A stretch of DNA of 19,723 nt. Origin: JASFQI01 sp050115555 (lineage in GTDB: Bacteria > Desulfobacterota > DSM-4660 > Desulfatiglandales > HGW-15). Position 1 is the stretch's first letter; each line of letters opens with the position of its first letter. The notes below the pieces were generated by a model. The model was not told where the DNA came from and searched no databases. It saw nothing but the letters and a program-made list of their open reading frames with translations. The stretch spans positions 1 to 19,723 of the forward strand of contig JASFQI010000056.1 in the NCBI GenBank assembly GCA_050115555.1. Direction: 5' to 3'. The translations under genes and the position numbers were made by a program. Below are positions 1 through 8,184 of the stretch, piece after piece.

Positions 1-279
1 GATCGAGCGGGTTTTTACGAGACCGTCAATCGTGTTCCCAGGCAGAGATCCTACCCCAGGCCCCGGGAGATGAAAAGGGGAAAGCCCGAGGACCCTCCCG
101 CATCGAACCCCGAAGAAAGGTCAACCCGTTTTAGGTCTTTACTCATGATGCCGATGAGGTAAGATGTTCGGCAGCTTGACGATTCGAGTCTTCACTCGAG
201 ATCATGCGCGTCGAACCGTTAGGATCCTTTCGCGGGGCCGTGTGAGCCCCGGCGTGAAATCCCGTGTCGGAGGGCTGTC
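1..279. other. Left-edge non-coding stretch upstream of the DHH-CBS gene
   Basis: I find no convincing gene here; the short reading frames overlap the next gene out of frame. Two hairpins are visible. One is TCGAGT-CTTC-ACTCGA (184-199). The other is CGGGGC-(7 nt)-GCCCCG (233-251), about 29 bases before the DHH start codon and therefore probably in its leader. A possible -35 element, TTGACG, lies at 176-181, with a weak -10-like GATCAT after 18 bases (200-205). The first 15 bases share TCGAGCGGGTTTT with 17041-17053. Confidence 0.5.
176..205 (+). promoter_or_regulatory. Possible promoter of the DHH-CBS / SulP pair
   Basis: TTGACG (176-181) matches five of six bases of the sigma-70 -35 consensus. 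The best -10 candidate, GATCAT (200-205), is 18 bases downstream and matches four of six. The 6-bp inverted repeat TCGAGT/ACTCGA (184-199) lies between the two elements and could be an operator. The weak -10 keeps this tentative. Confidence 0.3.
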
Positions 280-1581
280 ATGGAGGCCATCGTCACACAC
301 AAGAACACCGACTTCGACGCTGCAGCCGCAGCCTTTGCCGCCCAGATCCTCTACCCCGAAGCCACGCCCGTTCTCCCCAAGAGCCTGAACCCCAACGTGC
401 GCCAGTTCCTCTCCATTCACAAGGACCTCTTTCCCTGGTCCCTGCCCGGCGAGATCGACTGGGCAAACGTGAGCCGGCTCATCGTGGTGGACACGAACGA
501 CTGGAAGCGCCTGGAAGGCGTGCCCTTTCCCGGAGATGGCCCCGGCCCTGAAATCCATTTGTGGGACCATCACCGGAGCCCTGCGACCATCGACCCTGCG
601 TGGGAGCACTGCGTGGCTGTCGGGGCCGTGACCACGCTTTTTGCGCGGCGCATGGAGGAGGAAGGCATCCCCATCTCTCCCATTCAGGCCACGCTCTTCC
701 TGGCGGGCATCTACGAGGACACAGGGAACCTGACCTTCCCGTCGACCACGTCTGTGGACGCCCAGGCCGTGGCCTTCCTCTTGAAGCGAAAGGCCGACGT
801 GGAGATCGTCAACACCTTCCTGCGCCCCGCTTACGGGCCCAAGCAGAAGGACGTCCTCTTCGACATGATCCAAAACGCCGAGCGTACCAAGCTCAACGGC
901 TACACCGTGAGCGTGAACGCCTGCGACATCGAAGGGCACACCGCGGGGCTCGCCCTGGTCGTGGAGATGTACCGAGACATCCTGAACGTGGATGCGGCCT
1001 TCGGGATCTTTCGGGACAGTGCACGCGGCCGGGCCATGGTCATCGGGAGGAGTGCGGTGGACGACCTGAACGTGGGGGCCATCATGCGGGCCCTTGGCGG
1101 CGGAGGCCACCCTGGAGCCGGCTCCGCCCTGGTCAAGAAGGACCCGAAACCCGCGGCCATTCGAGAGCACCTCTTCGACCTCATTCAGGGCAACCAGAGA
1201 CCCGCTGTTCAGATCGGGGACCTCATGTCTTTTCCCGTGTTCTCGGTCACGCCCGAAACCCGCATGAGCGAGGCGGCCCAGGTCCTTCGGGACAAGGGGT
1301 GCACCGGGCTGCCAGTGGTGGAGGGGGAGCGGGTGGTGGGAATCCTCTCCCGGCGGGACTTCAAGCGTTTTCGAAACCCTCACAAGAAGGACCCCCCGGT
1401 CAAGGCCTTCATGTCCACGGACATTCACACCATTGAGCCCGGCCAGAGCGTCATGCAGGCCGCCCGTATCATGGTCAAAAACGACATCGGAAGGCTTCCT
1501 GTGCTGAAGGACGGAAAGCTCATCGGCATCGTCACCCGTTCCGACACCATGCGTTACTACTACGACCTGCTTCCGGACTGA
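280..1581 (+). CDS. DHH/DHHA1 phosphoesterase with two C-terminal CBS domains
   Basis: Cytoplasmic 433-residue protein of the DHH superfamily, which holds Mn-dependent phosphodiesterases acting on nanoRNA, pAp or cyclic dinucleotides. The metal-site motifs are present: HKNTDFDA at 7-14, VVDTND at 69-74, the DHH triplet at 96-98 and GIYEDTGNLTF at 143-153. The DHHA1 glycine motif GGGGHPGAGS is at 273-282. Two CBS domains fill about 313-433 and usually bind adenine nucleotides. In many deltaproteobacteria a similar DHH-CBS-CBS block is fused to a C-terminal poly(A) polymerase/CCA-adding domain; here the protein stops right after the second CBS. The ATG has GGAGGG five bases upstream. SulP starts 26 bases after the stop, so the two are probably co-transcribed. 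The fold is secure; the substrate is unknown. Confidence 0.9.
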   Translation: MEAIVTHKNTDFDAAAAAFAAQILYPEATPVLPKSLNPNVRQFLSIHKDLFPWSLPGEIDWANVSRLIVVDTNDWKRLEGVPFPGDGPGPEIHLWDHHRSPATIDPAWEHCVAVGAVTTLFARRMEEEGIPISPIQATLFLAGIYEDTGNLTFPSTTSVDAQAVAFLLKRKADVEIVNTFLRPAYGPKQKDVLFDMIQNAERTKLNGYTVSVNACDIEGHTAGLALVVEMYRDILNVDAAFGIFRDSARGRAMVIGRSAVDDLNVGAIMRALGGGGHPGAGSALVKKDPKPAAIREHLFDLIQGNQRPAVQIGDLMSFPVFSVTPETRMSEAAQVLRDKGCTGLPVVEGERVVGILSRRDFKRFRNPHKKDPPVKAFMSTDIHTIEPGQSVMQAARIMVKNDIGRLPVLKDGKLIGIVTRSDTMRYYYDLLPD

Positions 1582-1607
1582 ATCGCCGCCCCGTGGGAGT
1601 GCCGCCC

Positions 1608-3818
1608 ATGACGGTCTTTCGAGAAATCATCCAGGACCTTCTCTCCCCCCGTGTTGTCCCCGCCTTGCTCCAAGGGGTCATCCTGGCGGTACTGCTCGTG
1701 GTCCTGGAGGTCTCGTTTGCCAGCATCATCTTTGACGCCCACCTCTCGCAGTTCACCATGACCGCAGCCGGGCTGACCCTTTTCGGGGCCGTGGTCATGA
1801 ACCTCGTGGTGGGACTTCGAAGCTCTTTCAAGGGCATGACCTGCATTCCCCAGGACACGCCCGCGGCCATTCTGGCCGGGAGCGTGGGCGCCCTGGTCGG
1901 GAGCATGGCCCTGGCCCCGGCCGGGGAGCAGTTCGTCACCGCGGTGGCCCTTCTGGCCCTGACCGCCCTGGTCACGGGCGCCTGCTTCGGCCTCATCGGC
2001 CGATTCCGGCTGTCCAACCTGGCCCGTTACATGCCCTACCCCGTGGCCGGCGGATTCCTGGCCGGTACGGGTGCGCTCCTGGCCAAGGGGGGCCTGGGTG
2101 TCATGACGGGCATCCCCCTGGGCGTGGACACGCTCTCTGCCTACCTGGCCCCGGACGCGATCTTTCGCTGGCTGCCGGGGGTCGTGTATGCGGGGGTGAC
2201 CTTTGCGCTCCTGAAACGGTGGGCCCACTACCTCATTCTGCCCCTCTCCTTTGTCCTGGCCCTGGGCCTCTTTCTGATCGGTTTCGCCTTGAGCGGGGCG
2301 ACCATGGCGCAGGCCCAGGCCTCGGGCTGGTTTCCGGAGGGGCTTCCCGGCGGAGGCATCTGGCCGGCGGTTTGCCCACGGGACCTCCTTTCCGTCCACT
2401 GGTCCCCGCTGATCTCCCGGATCCCCGACATTCTCACCGTGACCTTCATCTCCCTCATCGGCATGCTCTTCAACGTGAGCGGCATCGAGCTCGGGGCCAA
2501 TCAGGAGATCGACCTGGACCACGAGCTCAAGGTCAGCGCTGCGGCCAATGCTTTGGCCGGGGCCGGAGGGTCCTATGCCGGGTACAATGTGCTCTCCCTG
2601 AGTCTGCTCGGGGTCAAAACCGGTTTGAGCAGCCGGCTGGTGGCGCTCTTCGGCGCGGGCATCTGCGCGTGCGTCCTCTTCCTCGGTGCGGGGATCCTGG
2701 CCTGGTTTCCCAAGCCTCTGCTCGGGGGGATGGTCTTCCTGATCGGGTTGTTCTTCCTCGACGACTGGCTCGTGGCGAGCCTGCGGAAGTTCACGCCGGT
2801 GGACTATGGCATCCTGCTTTCCATTCTCGGTTTCATCCTGGTCCTCGGCTTCCTGGAAGGGATCGGCCTGGGCCTGATCCTCACGGTGATCATCTTCATC
2901 TTCCGTTTCAGCCGCGTCCCGGTGATCGCGTCGGAGCAAACCGGTGCGGACGTTCGAAGCCGGCGGGAACGGCCCATTCCCGACCGGGCCCTGTTGCGGG
3001 AAAACGGACCCCTTGTGTGGATCTACCGGCTGACCGGGTATCTCTTCTTTGGCTCGGCCAGCCGGGTGGCAGGCACCATCTCCGAACGGCTCCAGAAGGG
3101 AACGCCCCTTCCCGGGTACGTGATTCTCGATCTCTCGGCAGTGAGCGGATACGACATCTCCGCGGTGAACACATTTCAGCGAATCGCACAGCAGGCGGCA
3201 GCCCGGGGGATCTCGCTCCTGTTCACGGCCGTGCCGGACACGTTCTTCGGCCTGCTCGAGCGCAACTGCGCCCCGGAGACGTTGGCCTCGGTGCACCGCT
3301 TTCAGGATGCGGACAGCGGTCTTCAGTGGTGCGAGGACCGGATCCTCGCCGAGGAACACGCACGGTTGCATTCCGAGGACTCGGAGGGGACGCAACGGAA
3401 GGACGCCCTGCTCCATCTCGTGGCCGACGAACTGGACGCGCACCTCCAGGAGATGGAAAACGTGGAGGCCCTGGTCGAGGCCCTGGAGTCCTACGGCGAA
3501 TCCGTCAAGTTCCCCGCAGGAACGGATATCCTGGAGCAGGGGCAGGAGGTGGAAGGCCTTTTCCTGATTCTCTGGGGATCGGCGTCCGAGTACAAACGAG
3601 ACAGCGAGGGCCGTGAGAAGCGAATGCGCTCGCTCGGGCCGGGGAACGTGATTGCACCGCTGGCCGGCTTGCGCCGGTTTCAGGCCCGGACCATGGCCCG
3701 GGCGGAAACCGACGTGGCCGCCTTCTTCATCTCGCGCGAAAGCACGCGCCGCCTGGAAGCCGAATCCCCCGAGACCGCCGTGGTCCTTCTAAAGCGGCTG
3801 GTGGAAAAAACCGGGTAG
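1608..3818 (+). CDS. SulP-family anion transporter with STAS and cyclic-nucleotide-binding-like domains
   Basis: Inner-membrane SulP/SLC26 transporter of about 736 residues. Roughly the first 440 residues form hydrophobic helices, with SulP signatures including CIPQDTPAAILAG near the N terminus. The family moves sulfate, bicarbonate or other anions, and the anion cannot be told here. A STAS domain follows (about 466-585) with its conserved strand LDLSAVSGYDISAV near 505. The C terminus (about 618-736) has a cyclic-nucleotide-binding fold. Its phosphate-binding loop reads GNVIAPLAGLRRFQART, with Asn where classical cAMP sites have Glu, so ordinary cAMP binding is doubtful. I chose ATG 1608 because GGGAG sits eight bases upstream; an in-frame GTG at 1593 would add five residues. 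It lies 26 bases after the DHH-CBS gene and converges on the lipoprotein gene. Confidence 0.9.
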   Translation: MTVFREIIQDLLSPRVVPALLQGVILAVLLVVLEVSFASIIFDAHLSQFTMTAAGLTLFGAVVMNLVVGLRSSFKGMTCIPQDTPAAILAGSVGALVGSMALAPAGEQFVTAVALLALTALVTGACFGLIGRFRLSNLARYMPYPVAGGFLAGTGALLAKGGLGVMTGIPLGVDTLSAYLAPDAIFRWLPGVVYAGVTFALLKRWAHYLILPLSFVLALGLFLIGFALSGATMAQAQASGWFPEGLPGGGIWPAVCPRDLLSVHWSPLISRIPDILTVTFISLIGMLFNVSGIELGANQEIDLDHELKVSAAANALAGAGGSYAGYNVLSLSLLGVKTGLSSRLVALFGAGICACVLFLGAGILAWFPKPLLGGMVFLIGLFFLDDWLVASLRKFTPVDYGILLSILGFILVLGFLEGIGLGLILTVIIFIFRFSRVPVIASEQTGADVRSRRERPIPDRALLRENGPLVWIYRLTGYLFFGSASRVAGTISERLQKGTPLPGYVILDLSAVSGYDISAVNTFQRIAQQAAARGISLLFTAVPDTFFGLLERNCAPETLASVHRFQDADSGLQWCEDRILAEEHARLHSEDSEGTQRKDALLHLVADELDAHLQEMENVEALVEALESYGESVKFPAGTDILEQGQEVEGLFLILWGSASEYKRDSEGREKRMRSLGPGNVIAPLAGLRRFQARTMARAETDVAAFFISRESTRRLEAESPETAVVLLKRLVEKTG

Positions 3819-3825
3819 GGTCCGG
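3805..3825 (-). terminator. Weak terminator between convergent genes
   Basis: On the minus strand CCGG-(7 nt)-CCGG is followed directly by six Ts. This lies just beyond the lipoprotein stop codon and inside the 3' end of the SulP gene. The stem is only 4 bp, so termination would be weak. Confidence 0.35.
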
Positions 3826-3836
3826 CAAAAGGAGAG

Positions 3837-4307
3837 CTACTGCACAAGCTGCCAGGTGCCGTCCGCCCGGCGATAGGCCTTGGCATGTACGACCTCGCGC
3901 CGTCCGTCCACCACGCCTTCGATCTCGACATCCCTGTAAACCCTGCCGTCCTGCCGGTAGGCAGGCTGGGGTGTGGCCGCGTACCGGTTCCCCGTGTCCG
4001 GGTTCACCCAGGCCTCGCTCCTTCCGGACGGTGCGGTTTCCAGGGTGCGATTCAGCTGCCGCTGGTCGTACTTCTCCCACTCGTTCCCGATCATGTACCC
4101 CAGGATCGCCCCAATCCCGGCCCCGATGAGGGCGCTCTTCCCCCGGTCGTCGTCCGGGCCGAGCTGACTGCCTACAGCGGCCCCGCCGAGACCGCCGATG
4201 ACCGCGCCCTGTTCGGCCTTGCCCATGCCGGAGCAACCCGCAAAGGCCGTGAACGCGAACAGGGCCGCCGTTACGAAAACGCACTCCTTGCTGAAACGTC
4301 TTCTCAT
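3837..4307 (-). CDS. Glycine-zipper outer-membrane-type lipoprotein
   Basis: 156-residue predicted lipoprotein. The N terminus has basic residues, a hydrophobic stretch and a lipobox-like end (FAGC), so lipidation at the Cys is expected. Next come glycine-zipper repeats: a GAVIGGLGGAAVGS segment, then a SALIGAGIGAILGYMIG segment. Such patterns mark the glycine-zipper 2TM / 17-kDa antigen-like family, which sits in the cell envelope and lacks a well-defined biochemical role. The C-terminal 80 residues are polar, with paired Tyr/Arg motifs and a terminal WQLVQ. I chose ATG 4307 because AAGGGAGG lies about six bases upstream and the signal peptide begins there; the longer open frame upstream has no signal-like features. 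It is monocistronic, behind its own promoter about 150 bases upstream. Confidence 0.85.
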   Translation of the reverse strand: MRRRFSKECVFVTAALFAFTAFAGCSGMGKAEQGAVIGGLGGAAVGSQLGPDDDRGKSALIGAGIGAILGYMIGNEWEKYDQRQLNRTLETAPSGRSEAWVNPDTGNRYAATPQPAYRQDGRVYRDVEIEGVVDGRREVVHAKAYRRADGTWQLVQ

Positions 4308-4463
4308 AGCATCCTCCCTTGGCAGAAATCTCTGCCTCTCTGCCCTCGACGCATCGGGATACGCGGCGCCCCGAATTTTCAAGATCTCGCAGCCCCAAGG
4401 CGAAGGGAAGTATTCTGTTTTCTCAGCCCGCGCCGTCCCATCCGCACGGGAAGCATAAATAAT

Positions 4464-4492
4464 AGGATAGGGCCAACATCCGAAGGTGTCAA
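4464..4492 (-). promoter_or_regulatory. Sigma-70-type promoter of the lipoprotein gene
   Basis: The minus strand reads TTGACA (4492-4487), a 17-base spacer, then TATCCT (4469-4464). The -35 element is perfect, the -10 matches four of six bases and the spacing is optimal. Initiation near 4457 would give a leader of about 150 bases. A 7-bp inverted repeat lies about 40 bases upstream. Confidence 0.7.
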
Positions 4493-4530
4493 AACAAATC
4501 ATGCTTCAAGAAACAGCGTCTTCCGCCCCA

Positions 4531-4547
4531 TCGATACGGCGTATCGA
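4531..4547. repeat. Perfect inverted repeat upstream of the lipoprotein promoter
   Basis: TCGATAC-GGC-GTATCGA is a perfect 7-bp palindrome with a 3-base centre. It is about 40 bases upstream of the -35 element of the lipoprotein promoter, a plausible place for an activator site. No T-run follows on either strand, so it is not a terminator. Confidence 0.4.
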
Positions 4548-4707
4548 GGCAATGCGGTCCCACGCGTAACCCCTTGTCCGGTATCCAATCGAAAGGCGGG
4601 ACACATCCCGGTTTTTGTCCGGGGACCCTCACACTTTCGATCTCAATCCCGATTTCGATTTTGCCACCCATACTATATTGTTTTTTCACCATTTATCACG
4701 GATCGGC

Positions 4708-4751
4708 AAAAAAAGCCCCGATCGCCGGAACCCTTTCCGTGCAACCGGGGC
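4708..4751 (-). terminator. Rho-independent terminator of the proV-proW-proX operon
   Basis: On the minus strand the outer stem is GCCCCG/CGGGGC, enclosing a second hairpin CGGAA-AGGG-TTCCG. Seven Ts follow directly. It begins about 50 bases after the ProX stop codon, where the operon terminator is expected. Confidence 0.85.
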
Positions 4752-4799
4752 AACATCACGCGGGACCGTCGCGGGATCCCGGCGTATTGCGTACCTGGC

Positions 4800-5687
4800 T
4801 TACTCGTCGATGCCGTGCAGCCAGTAGTCGACCAGCTCGGGGTACTTTTCCACAAACTTGGCCGGTGCGGTCTTCTCGTTCTCCTGGTACATGTTGGTCA
4901 GGTCCTCGACCACATTAATGCCCATGGTGAAACGCGTGAGGAAACGGCTCACCTTGTTCGGGAAAACCGCCATGAAGTCCTCGCGGCCCAGCATGTGGGA
5001 GCGCTCCTCAACGCCCAGGATCTTCTTGGGCTCGTCGATGTAACGGATGTCGAAGCGTGCGAACGCGTGGTGCGGCCGCCACAGGGTGACGATGATCCAC
5101 TCCTTGCGCTGCGTACTCCGCTTGAGCTCGGCCACCATGGCGGCGTCGCTGCCCTCCACAAGCTTCCACCCTGCAAGCTGGGGGTACTTCTTCATCATGA
5201 GGGCGGAGTGCTGCATCAGGCCGGATCCCGGATCGATGCCCACGATGCGGCCCTTACACTTCTCCTTGACCTCTTCCTTGTCCAGGTCCTCCACGGAGCT
5301 GACCACGTCCTCGGGGATGTAATTGGGCACGGCCCAGCCCAGGCTCGCGTCCTCGTACATGGGGCCGAAGTCGCAGACACTGGAGGCTACCTTGTCCCAG
5401 TAGGTCTCGTGGGTTAGGGGGAGCCAGGATTCGATGTAGAGGTCGAGCTCCCTGTTCATGAGCGCCGTGTAGGCCACGCCGGCGTCCGGGTTGATGATCT
5501 CCACGTCCTGCCCGATCTCTTTTTCCAGCAGGTACTCAATCAGGGCGCCCTCGGCCAGGGCCTCGGACCAGGCCACCACACCGAACTTGAGGGTCTTCTT
5601 TTCCGCCATAGCCGGCGCGGAAACCAGGGCCACGGCCATCAGGACTGCCACCGCGATTGCCATCCACTTGAACCGATTCTTCATCAT
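4800..5687 (-). CDS. proX: Glycine/proline betaine-type ABC transporter substrate-binding protein (ProX/OpuAC family)
   Basis: 295-residue periplasmic binding protein that captures quaternary amines for the ProV-ProW importer. After MMKNRFKW a hydrophobic signal segment ends at APAMA, followed by mature EKKTLKFG. The OpuAC pattern is present: VVAWSEALAEGALIEYLL near the N terminus, then YTALMNRELDLYIESWLP, with further Trp/Tyr residues (YWDKV, TLWRPHHAF) suited to an aromatic cage around a methylated ammonium. I chose ATG 5687 because AGGAGG lies six bases upstream and the signal peptide starts there; the frame extends to 5747 without a plausible N terminus. It is the last gene of the importer operon. 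The nearby HpbD and MttB genes suggest proline betaine or hydroxyproline betaine as ligand, but glycine betaine, choline or carnitine cannot be excluded. Confidence 0.88.
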   Translation of the reverse strand: MMKNRFKWMAIAVAVLMAVALVSAPAMAEKKTLKFGVVAWSEALAEGALIEYLLEKEIGQDVEIINPDAGVAYTALMNRELDLYIESWLPLTHETYWDKVASSVCDFGPMYEDASLGWAVPNYIPEDVVSSVEDLDKEEVKEKCKGRIVGIDPGSGLMQHSALMMKKYPQLAGWKLVEGSDAAMVAELKRSTQRKEWIIVTLWRPHHAFARFDIRYIDEPKKILGVEERSHMLGREDFMAVFPNKVSRFLTRFTMGINVVEDLTNMYQENEKTAPAKFVEKYPELVDYWLHGIDE

Positions 5688-5823
5688 GCTTCTCCTCCTT
5701 TTTCTTTGAATACGTTCAACGATCAAAAGGTTGCAAAATCCGAACACTCACCAGTCCAAACCGCTTATCCAAACGTTTTCCGAACCACCTCCTTTCAGAT
5801 GCCCAATGCAGGCAAGACACCTG
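5688..5823 (-). other. proW-proX intergenic spacer with direct repeats and an orphan Shine-Dalgarno
   Basis: This 136-base spacer contains two copies of TCCAAAC (5755-5761 and 5768-5774) flanked by CCGAACAC (5740-5747) and CCGAACCAC (5780-5788) on the plus strand. On the minus strand an AAAGGAGGTGG sequence (5795-5785) resembles a strong ribosome-binding site, but no gene follows it; the only adjoining frame has about seven codons. It may be a decayed start or a sequence that tunes proX expression. Confidence 0.35.
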
Positions 5824-6846
5824 CTAGATCTTCTTTTCGCCCACGGAGCGGGTGGCACGGTCCAGGATGATCGCAATGAACACCACGGCGAGGCCTGCCA
5901 CGAAGCCCTTGCCCACGAGCATGCGCTGAATGCTGCGGACCACCTCGCCTCCGAGGCCACCGGACCCGATCAAAGCGGCAATGACCACCATGGAGAGGGA
6001 AAGCATGATGGTCTGGTTCACCCCGGCCATGATCGACGGCCGGGCCATGGGTAGCTGCACCTTGAATAAAAGTTTCCAGTAGTTGCAGCCGAAGGCCTCG
6101 CCGGCCTCGACCAGGGCCTTGGGCACACCCCGAATGCCCAGGCTGGTAAGACGTACCGCCGGCGGCACTGCGAAGATGACCGTGGCCACCACGCCTGGTG
6201 CCGCACCCAGGCCGAAAAGAATCACGGCCGGGATCAGGTACACGAACACGGGCAGGGTCTGCATGAAGTCCAGGATGGGTCGTGCAATGGCTTCCACGAT
6301 ATCCGACTTCCCCGAGAGGATGCCGGTTGGAATCCCGATGGCCAGGGCGATCAAGGCCGCCGTCAACGTCAGAGACAGGGTCTCCATGGTGGCTTCCCAG
6401 AGCCCCAGGTTGGCGATGAGCCACAGACTGACAAAGCCGTAAAGACCCGTCCACTTGGTGGACGCCCACCACATGTAGGGGACGATCAGCAGGGACAGGA
6501 GAGGGATGACCACCATTTTGCCTCCGAACTTGAATCCCCAGACCGGGAGCCACATGAGGGCCGCCAGGAGCCCCGCGTTGATGTGGTTGATGATCGCCTG
6601 GATGACGTCGAACACCCCGGCGAATTTCAGGGCGATCCAGTCGATGGCCTGGTCGATCCAGTCCTCGGCCGGAATCAGGCTGCCCTGGACCCCGATCTCG
6701 TCGAAGAGGCTCTCGCCGTACTCGGCGGCTGCGGCCGGCCCGCACAGGGCCGCGGCAATGAGGGACAGCCCCACCAGGCAACATGCGGCCGTGAGCGCCC
6801 AACGGTTCCGTGGAAGGCCTCCTGATTCTCGCGGTTTCCGTTTCAT
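5824..6846 (-). CDS. proW: Betaine-type ABC transporter permease (ProW family)
   Basis: 340-residue inner-membrane permease of a quaternary-amine importer. A hydrophobic N-terminal segment ends at GPAAAAEYGE, followed by a short amphipathic region (DWIDQAIDWIALKF) and several transmembrane helices. The EAA loop that docks on the ATPase is clear: EAGEAFGCNYWKLL followed by KVQLPMARPSIMAGVNQ. This is the binding-protein-dependent permease fold typical of ProW/OpuAB. The ATG overlaps the ATPase stop as ATGA (6846-6843), showing translational coupling, and AGGAGG lies seven bases upstream. It ends 136 bases before proX. The family assignment is firm; the substrate follows from neighbours only. 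Confidence 0.9.
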   Translation of the reverse strand: MKRKPRESGGLPRNRWALTAACCLVGLSLIAAALCGPAAAAEYGESLFDEIGVQGSLIPAEDWIDQAIDWIALKFAGVFDVIQAIINHINAGLLAALMWLPVWGFKFGGKMVVIPLLSLLIVPYMWWASTKWTGLYGFVSLWLIANLGLWEATMETLSLTLTAALIALAIGIPTGILSGKSDIVEAIARPILDFMQTLPVFVYLIPAVILFGLGAAPGVVATVIFAVPPAVRLTSLGIRGVPKALVEAGEAFGCNYWKLLFKVQLPMARPSIMAGVNQTIMLSLSMVVIAALIGSGGLGGEVVRSIQRMLVGKGFVAGLAVVFIAIILDRATRSVGEKKI

Positions 6847-8066
6847 GCCGCGTCCTCCTTTCTTCCCTTCTCCAGCACGCCCAGCAGGATCTCCTGGCCG
6901 GTGATGATGCCGTCCAGCTCGCCGTTTTCCTTGAGTGCGATGACCGGGTTTTTCGAGGTGGAGAGACGCGCCCGCATGACTTCCCTCAGGGTCGCGTCGT
7001 GCTCGGCCAGCAGGACCGTCTCGTCGCCCACCGTGGTGAGGTCGTCCGTCACGTGCTTGAACTCCATGAGCACATCGTCCACGTATGCATTCATGGGCTT
7101 TCCGTCCGCATCCAGGCAGATCACGAGCCCGGCCTCTTCGGCAAACGCGGCGGGCTGGGGATCCAGCTTGCGGATGCCCAAGCCCTTGGGAGCTTCCTTG
7201 CTCACATCGACCTGCTTGGCCACGGCCGTGACCGTGAGAACGCCGGTGGCATCGGCGTGCTCCACGAAATTGGCCACATACTCGGTCTTGGGGTTGATGA
7301 TGATCTCTTCCGGGGTTCCCAGCTGCACGATCCGGCCCGCCTCCATAATGGCGATCCGGTCGCCCAGCTTGAGGGCCTCGTCCAGGTCGTGGCTGATGAA
7401 GAGGATGGTCCGCCGCACCCGGTCCCGAAGGTTGAGGAGCTCGGCCTGCATGTGCATGCGGATCAGGGGGTCGAGTGCGCTGAAGGGCTCATCCATGAGC
7501 AGGAGCTCAGCCTCGGAGGCCAGCGCCCGCGCCAGGCCCACGCGCTGCTGCATGCCGCCCGAGAGCTTGGGGGGATAAGACTCGGCCCAGGCATCCAGGC
7601 CCACCAGCTTGAGGATCTCCATCCCCCTTTTCCGCCGAGTCGCCTTATCCACGCCCTGAATCTCCAGAGGGAAGGACACGTTGTCCACCACGGTGCGGTA
7701 GGGGAAGAGGGCGAAATGCTGGAAAATCATACTGATTTTCCGCTCGCGCACCGCCCGGAGCTCACTCCTGCCGAGCGAGGTCACATCGATGCGCTCCCCC
7801 TCGAACTCGAGGTAGACCTGGCCCCGGGTGGGCTCGATCAACCGGTTGATGCACCGCAGGAGGGTGGACTTGCCGCTCCCGGAAAGGCCCATGATCACGA
7901 ACAGGGTGCCCGTCTCCATCCGGAAGCTGACATCCTGGACGCCGACCACGAGCCCGGTCTCCGCCTGGATCTCCTCCTTGGTCTTGCCCTGCTCGATCAG
8001 CGGAAAGGCCGCTTCCGGGTCTTCCCCGAAGATCTTGAACACATTCTCTACACCTATGGTCGCCAT
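6843..8066 (-). CDS. proV: Betaine-type ABC transporter ATP-binding protein with C-terminal CBS region (ProV family)
   Basis: 407-residue cytoplasmic ATPase that drives the importer. It begins with the ProV-specific extension (PLIEQGKTKEEIQAETGLVV), then Walker A GLSGSGKST, the Q-loop in IFQHFALFPYRTV, signature LSGGMQQR, Walker B LLLMDEP and the H-loop SHD. About 125 residues after the ATPase core correspond to the tandem CBS region, which in OpuA-type transporters senses ionic strength or cyclic-di-AMP; sequence alone does not show whether it still senses anything. ATG 8066 has only a weak ribosome-binding site (AAGGG about ten bases upstream). A better-spaced ATG just upstream is out of frame. 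It is the first gene of the importer operon, 118 bases after marR. Confidence 0.9.
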   Translation of the reverse strand: MATIGVENVFKIFGEDPEAAFPLIEQGKTKEEIQAETGLVVGVQDVSFRMETGTLFVIMGLSGSGKSTLLRCINRLIEPTRGQVYLEFEGERIDVTSLGRSELRAVRERKISMIFQHFALFPYRTVVDNVSFPLEIQGVDKATRRKRGMEILKLVGLDAWAESYPPKLSGGMQQRVGLARALASEAELLLMDEPFSALDPLIRMHMQAELLNLRDRVRRTILFISHDLDEALKLGDRIAIMEAGRIVQLGTPEEIIINPKTEYVANFVEHADATGVLTVTAVAKQVDVSKEAPKGLGIRKLDPQPAAFAEEAGLVICLDADGKPMNAYVDDVLMEFKHVTDDLTTVGDETVLLAEHDATLREVMRARLSTSKNPVIALKENGELDGIITGQEILLGVLEKGRKEDAA

Positions 8067-8184
8067 TTTTTTCCATCCCTTTTAAAATAAATAATCTTAT
8101 AAATGCTTTTTCCTCCCTATATATAGACTCTATTCAGAGCTTTTTATGACCAATGCCTGTGGAAAATCCCATCGCGCGACGTGA
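8067..8184 (-). promoter_or_regulatory. marR-proV intergenic region with probable regulatory elements
   Basis: This is an AT-rich 118-base leader in a GC-rich genome. It carries TATATATA (8118-8125), which could serve as a -10 but has no consensus -35 at the right distance. It also holds an inverted repeat CTCT-ATTC-AGAG (8128-8139). ATGACCAA at 8146-8153 exactly matches a sequence within the marR operator region (8765-8772). I infer a regulated proV promoter here; the exact elements are uncertain. Confidence 0.4.

Larger units (their letters stand above)
4308..4799. other. Intergenic region between the lipoprotein and ProX genes
   Basis: No gene is supported across these 492 bases. From left to right the region holds the long lipoprotein leader, the lipoprotein promoter (4464-4492), a palindrome (4531-4547) and the terminator of the ABC operon (4708-4751). 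The plus-strand frame running through here is mostly antisense to the flanking genes. Confidence 0.6.

Noticed and set aside
202..1428. 408-codon minus-strand frame opposite the DHH-CBS gene
   Set aside because: It is antisense to a gene with intact DHH, DHHA1 and CBS motifs, and its translation shows no recognisable domain.
1560..3443. 627-codon minus-strand open frame across the DHH-CBS end and SulP gene
   Set aside because: It is antisense to a clear SulP transporter and has the low-complexity Gln/Glu/Gly/Arg composition typical of GC-rich shadow frames.
3885..5417. 510-codon plus-strand frame over the lipoprotein and ProX genes
   Set aside because: It runs antisense to two well-supported genes and through a terminator and a promoter.
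6810..8090. 426-codon plus-strand frame opposite ProV
   Set aside because: It is antisense to an ATPase with all ABC motifs; its His/Leu/Asp-rich translation is a shadow.
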